DNA of 6,141 bases from Caldisericota bacterium (lineage in GTDB: Bacteria > Bipolaricaulota > Bipolaricaulia > Bipolaricaulales > Bipolaricaulaceae). A program made the translations under genes and the position numbers. The notes below the pieces were generated by a model that was given only the letters and a program-made list of their open reading frames with translations, ran no database searches and was not told the origin of the DNA. Positions within the stretch are counted from its first letter, which is position 1, and every line of letters starts with the position of its first letter. This document shows positions 5,210 through 6,141 of this stretch, piece after piece. Location of the stretch: contig JAADIW010000056.1 of NCBI GenBank assembly GCA_013151115.1, positions 3,926 to 10,066 on the forward strand, in the 5' to 3' direction.

Positions 5210-5980
5210 ATGGCCGGGACCCTTTATCTGTGCGCCACCCCCATCGGAAACCTCGAGGACGTGACCCTCCGCGTCCTCCGGGTGTTGCGCGAGGTCGATC
5301 TCATCGTCGCGGAGGACACGCGCCACACGGAGGCCCTCCTCCGTCGCTACGGGATCCCGCCCAAGTTCGGGCCGAGCCTGTACGAGGGCGCCGAGCGCGA
5401 GAGGGTTCCCCTGATATTGGCGGAACTCGAGGCGGGGAAGGACGTGGCGTTGGTGGCCGATGCGGGGACGCCGCTCATCTCGGACCCCGGCTATCCGCTG
5501 GTACGGGCCTGCGTGGAGGCGGGGATCCGGGTGGTGCCGGTGCCCGGCCCCGCGGCGTTCCTCGCCGCCCTAGTCGCCTCGGGTCTACCCACCGACAGCT
5601 TCGTCTTCCTCGGGATGCTCCCGCGGAAGAGGGGACACAGGCGGGAGGTATTGGAGGGATTGATCGGGGAGGACAGGACCTGCGTGATGTACGAGTCGCC
5701 CCATCGGCTGCGGGAGACCCTCGGTATGATGGCGGAGCTCTATCCGCACCGCCCCCTAGTCCTCGCCCGCGAGCTCACCAAAGCCCACGAGGAGTTCCTC
5801 CGGGGGACGGTGACGGAGGTACTGGCCGAGGTGGAACGGCGGGAGGCGATAAAAGGCGAGGTGGTCCTCGTCCTCGGGGGTGATGGGGGCGGGGGCCGGA
5901 TCCCGGATGAAGAGCTCTTACGGGATTTTTACGAGCTCTTGCTTTCCCGAGGTCGGGACCCCCGGGGGGCGCTCCGGTAG
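5210..5980 (+). CDS. rsmI: 16S rRNA (cytidine-1402-2'-O)-methyltransferase RsmI, C-terminus cut by TAG
   Basis: Uses S-adenosylmethionine to methylate the 2'-O of C1402 in the 16S rRNA decoding centre. The tetrapyrrole-methylase fold is complete: ATPIGNLEDVTLR at the N-terminus (residues 9-21), VAEDTRHTEALLRRYGI (33-49), VADAGTPLISDPGYPL (about 82-97), VPVPGPAAFLAAL (about 108-120), LPTDSFVFLGMLPRK, and CVMYESPHRL with LARELTKAHEEFLRG. The start is fixed by family alignment, since relatives begin with a similar short lead to TPIGNL. The frame ends at TAG 5978-5980 after 256 residues, about 30 shorter than E. coli RsmI (286). The missing piece, the small helical C-terminal domain, continues in the same frame behind the TAG. 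The core active-site region is intact, so the truncated protein could still be active. Head-to-head with prfB. Confidence 0.95.
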   Translation: MAGTLYLCATPIGNLEDVTLRVLRVLREVDLIVAEDTRHTEALLRRYGIPPKFGPSLYEGAERERVPLILAELEAGKDVALVADAGTPLISDPGYPLVRACVEAGIRVVPVPGPAAFLAALVASGLPTDSFVFLGMLPRKRGHRREVLEGLIGEDRTCVMYESPHRLRETLGMMAELYPHRPLVLARELTKAHEEFLRGTVTEVLAEVERREAIKGEVVLVLGGDGGGGRIPDEELLRDFYELLLSRGRDPRGALR

Positions 5981-6037
5981 ATGGCGCGGCTGTTCGGGAT
6001 CCCCCGGGCCACGCTCTACCGCTTGCTGAAGGATTGA
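5978..6037 (+). other. In-frame TAG plus the remainder of the RsmI C-terminal domain
   Basis: After the TAG the same frame reads MARLFGIPRATLYRLLKD and stops at TGA 6035-6037. Joined to the preceding RDPRGALR, this gives 'A-L-R-x-M-A-R-L-F-G-I-P-R-A-T-L-Y-R-L-L', which has the shape of the RsmI C-terminus (A..K..VA...G..R..LY...L). Homology on both sides in one frame points to a base substitution in a sense codon (CAG, GAG and AAG are each one change away) and not an indel. It could be a real truncation, a readthrough site or a consensus error. Confidence 0.65.
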
Positions 6038-6053
6038 GGCACTCCGGGTGGGT

Positions 6054-6141
6054 TCAGCCAAAGGCGCCCCGGGCGAGGTCGAGGAGCACGGGCCGCATGG
6101 CCTCCAGGGCCCTCCGGCGATGTCGCCGGAGGAGAAAAACG
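6054..6141 (-). CDS. Possible 3' end of an unidentified minus-strand gene (partial)
   Basis: An open frame enters from the right edge and ends at a TGA at 6054-6056, giving 28 residues ending in RALEAMRPVLLDLARGAFG. The tail looks like an amphipathic helix and the frame has no stop, but 28 codons in GC-rich DNA are weak evidence. It would be convergent with rsmI, which fits the gap. No family can be recognised. Confidence 0.3.
   Translation of the reverse strand, partial: VFLLRRHRRRALEAMRPVLLDLARGAFG
6111..6132. repeat. Perfect 10-bp inverted repeat with a 2-nt centre
   Basis: CCTCCGGCGA, then TG, then its exact reverse complement. It lies within the possible partial minus-strand gene, about 75 bp after the rsmI-frame TGA. 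On the plus strand it is followed by AGAAAAACG and on the minus strand by GGGCCCTGG, so neither side has the T run of an intrinsic terminator. Confidence 0.5.

Noticed and set aside
5230..5883. Plus-strand open frame (217 codons) overlapping rsmI
   Set aside because: Out-of-frame shadow, Arg/Gly/Pro-rich; rsmI motifs fill the other frame.
5978..5980. TAG reassigned to an amino acid genome-wide
   Set aside because: mbhN ends in TAG (3830-3832) at a normal family length with no sensible continuation, so TAG acts as a stop here; only a local readthrough or mutation is considered.
6111..6132. Intrinsic terminator for rsmI
   Set aside because: The stem is perfect, but the plus strand continues with A residues and the minus strand with GC, so the required T run is missing.

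Overview
The window comes from a GC-rich bacterium. It encodes the bacterial release factor RF2 and the bacterial 16S rRNA methyltransferase RsmI, and the protein genes start from ATG with purine-rich Shine-Dalgarno (SD) sequences or have no leader at all. The proteins are rich in Glu, Arg and Lys, which would fit an anaerobic, possibly thermophilic lineage, but the sequence alone does not name the taxon. Most of the window is ordinary, tightly packed coding DNA. No mobile element, CRISPR array, tRNA or rRNA is visible.

Positions 1-3832 (+) are the 3' part of an operon for a membrane-bound, energy-converting group 4 [NiFe] hydrogenase. The order is: 3' end of a proton/sodium antiporter-like membrane subunit, small Fe-S subunit, NuoC-like subunit, NiFe large subunit, NuoH-like membrane anchor, and a two-cluster ferredoxin subunit. 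This matches the archaeal mbhJ-K-L-M-N order. Both CxxC pairs of the large subunit are present, so it should bind the NiFe centre and is not a complex I NuoD. In the expected scheme, ferredoxin electrons pass through MbhN and MbhJ to the MbhL active site, protons are reduced to H2, and the membrane subunits couple this to ion pumping. All junctions overlap, three of them by ATGA. The large subunit/NuoH-like junction carries a degenerate 7-bp tandem repeat that appears to have lengthened the large-subunit tail.

Positions 3836-5156 (-) hold a convergent two-gene unit: prfB (RF2, no programmed frameshift) followed 4 bp later by a small basic ribbon-helix-helix protein. A perfect 10-nt SD inside the last prfB codons serves the small gene. 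The two operons meet tail to tail with 3 bp between stop codons.

Positions 5157-5209 are an AT-rich 53-bp divergent promoter region. A consensus TATAAT lies 6 bp upstream of the rsmI ATG, which predicts a leaderless mRNA. prfB also lacks an SD.

Positions 5210-6037 (+) hold rsmI. Its reading frame is cut by an in-frame TAG at 5978, and recognisable RsmI C-terminal sequence continues in the same frame to a TGA at 6035. The last 88 bp may hold the 3' end of a minus-strand gene that cannot be identified.
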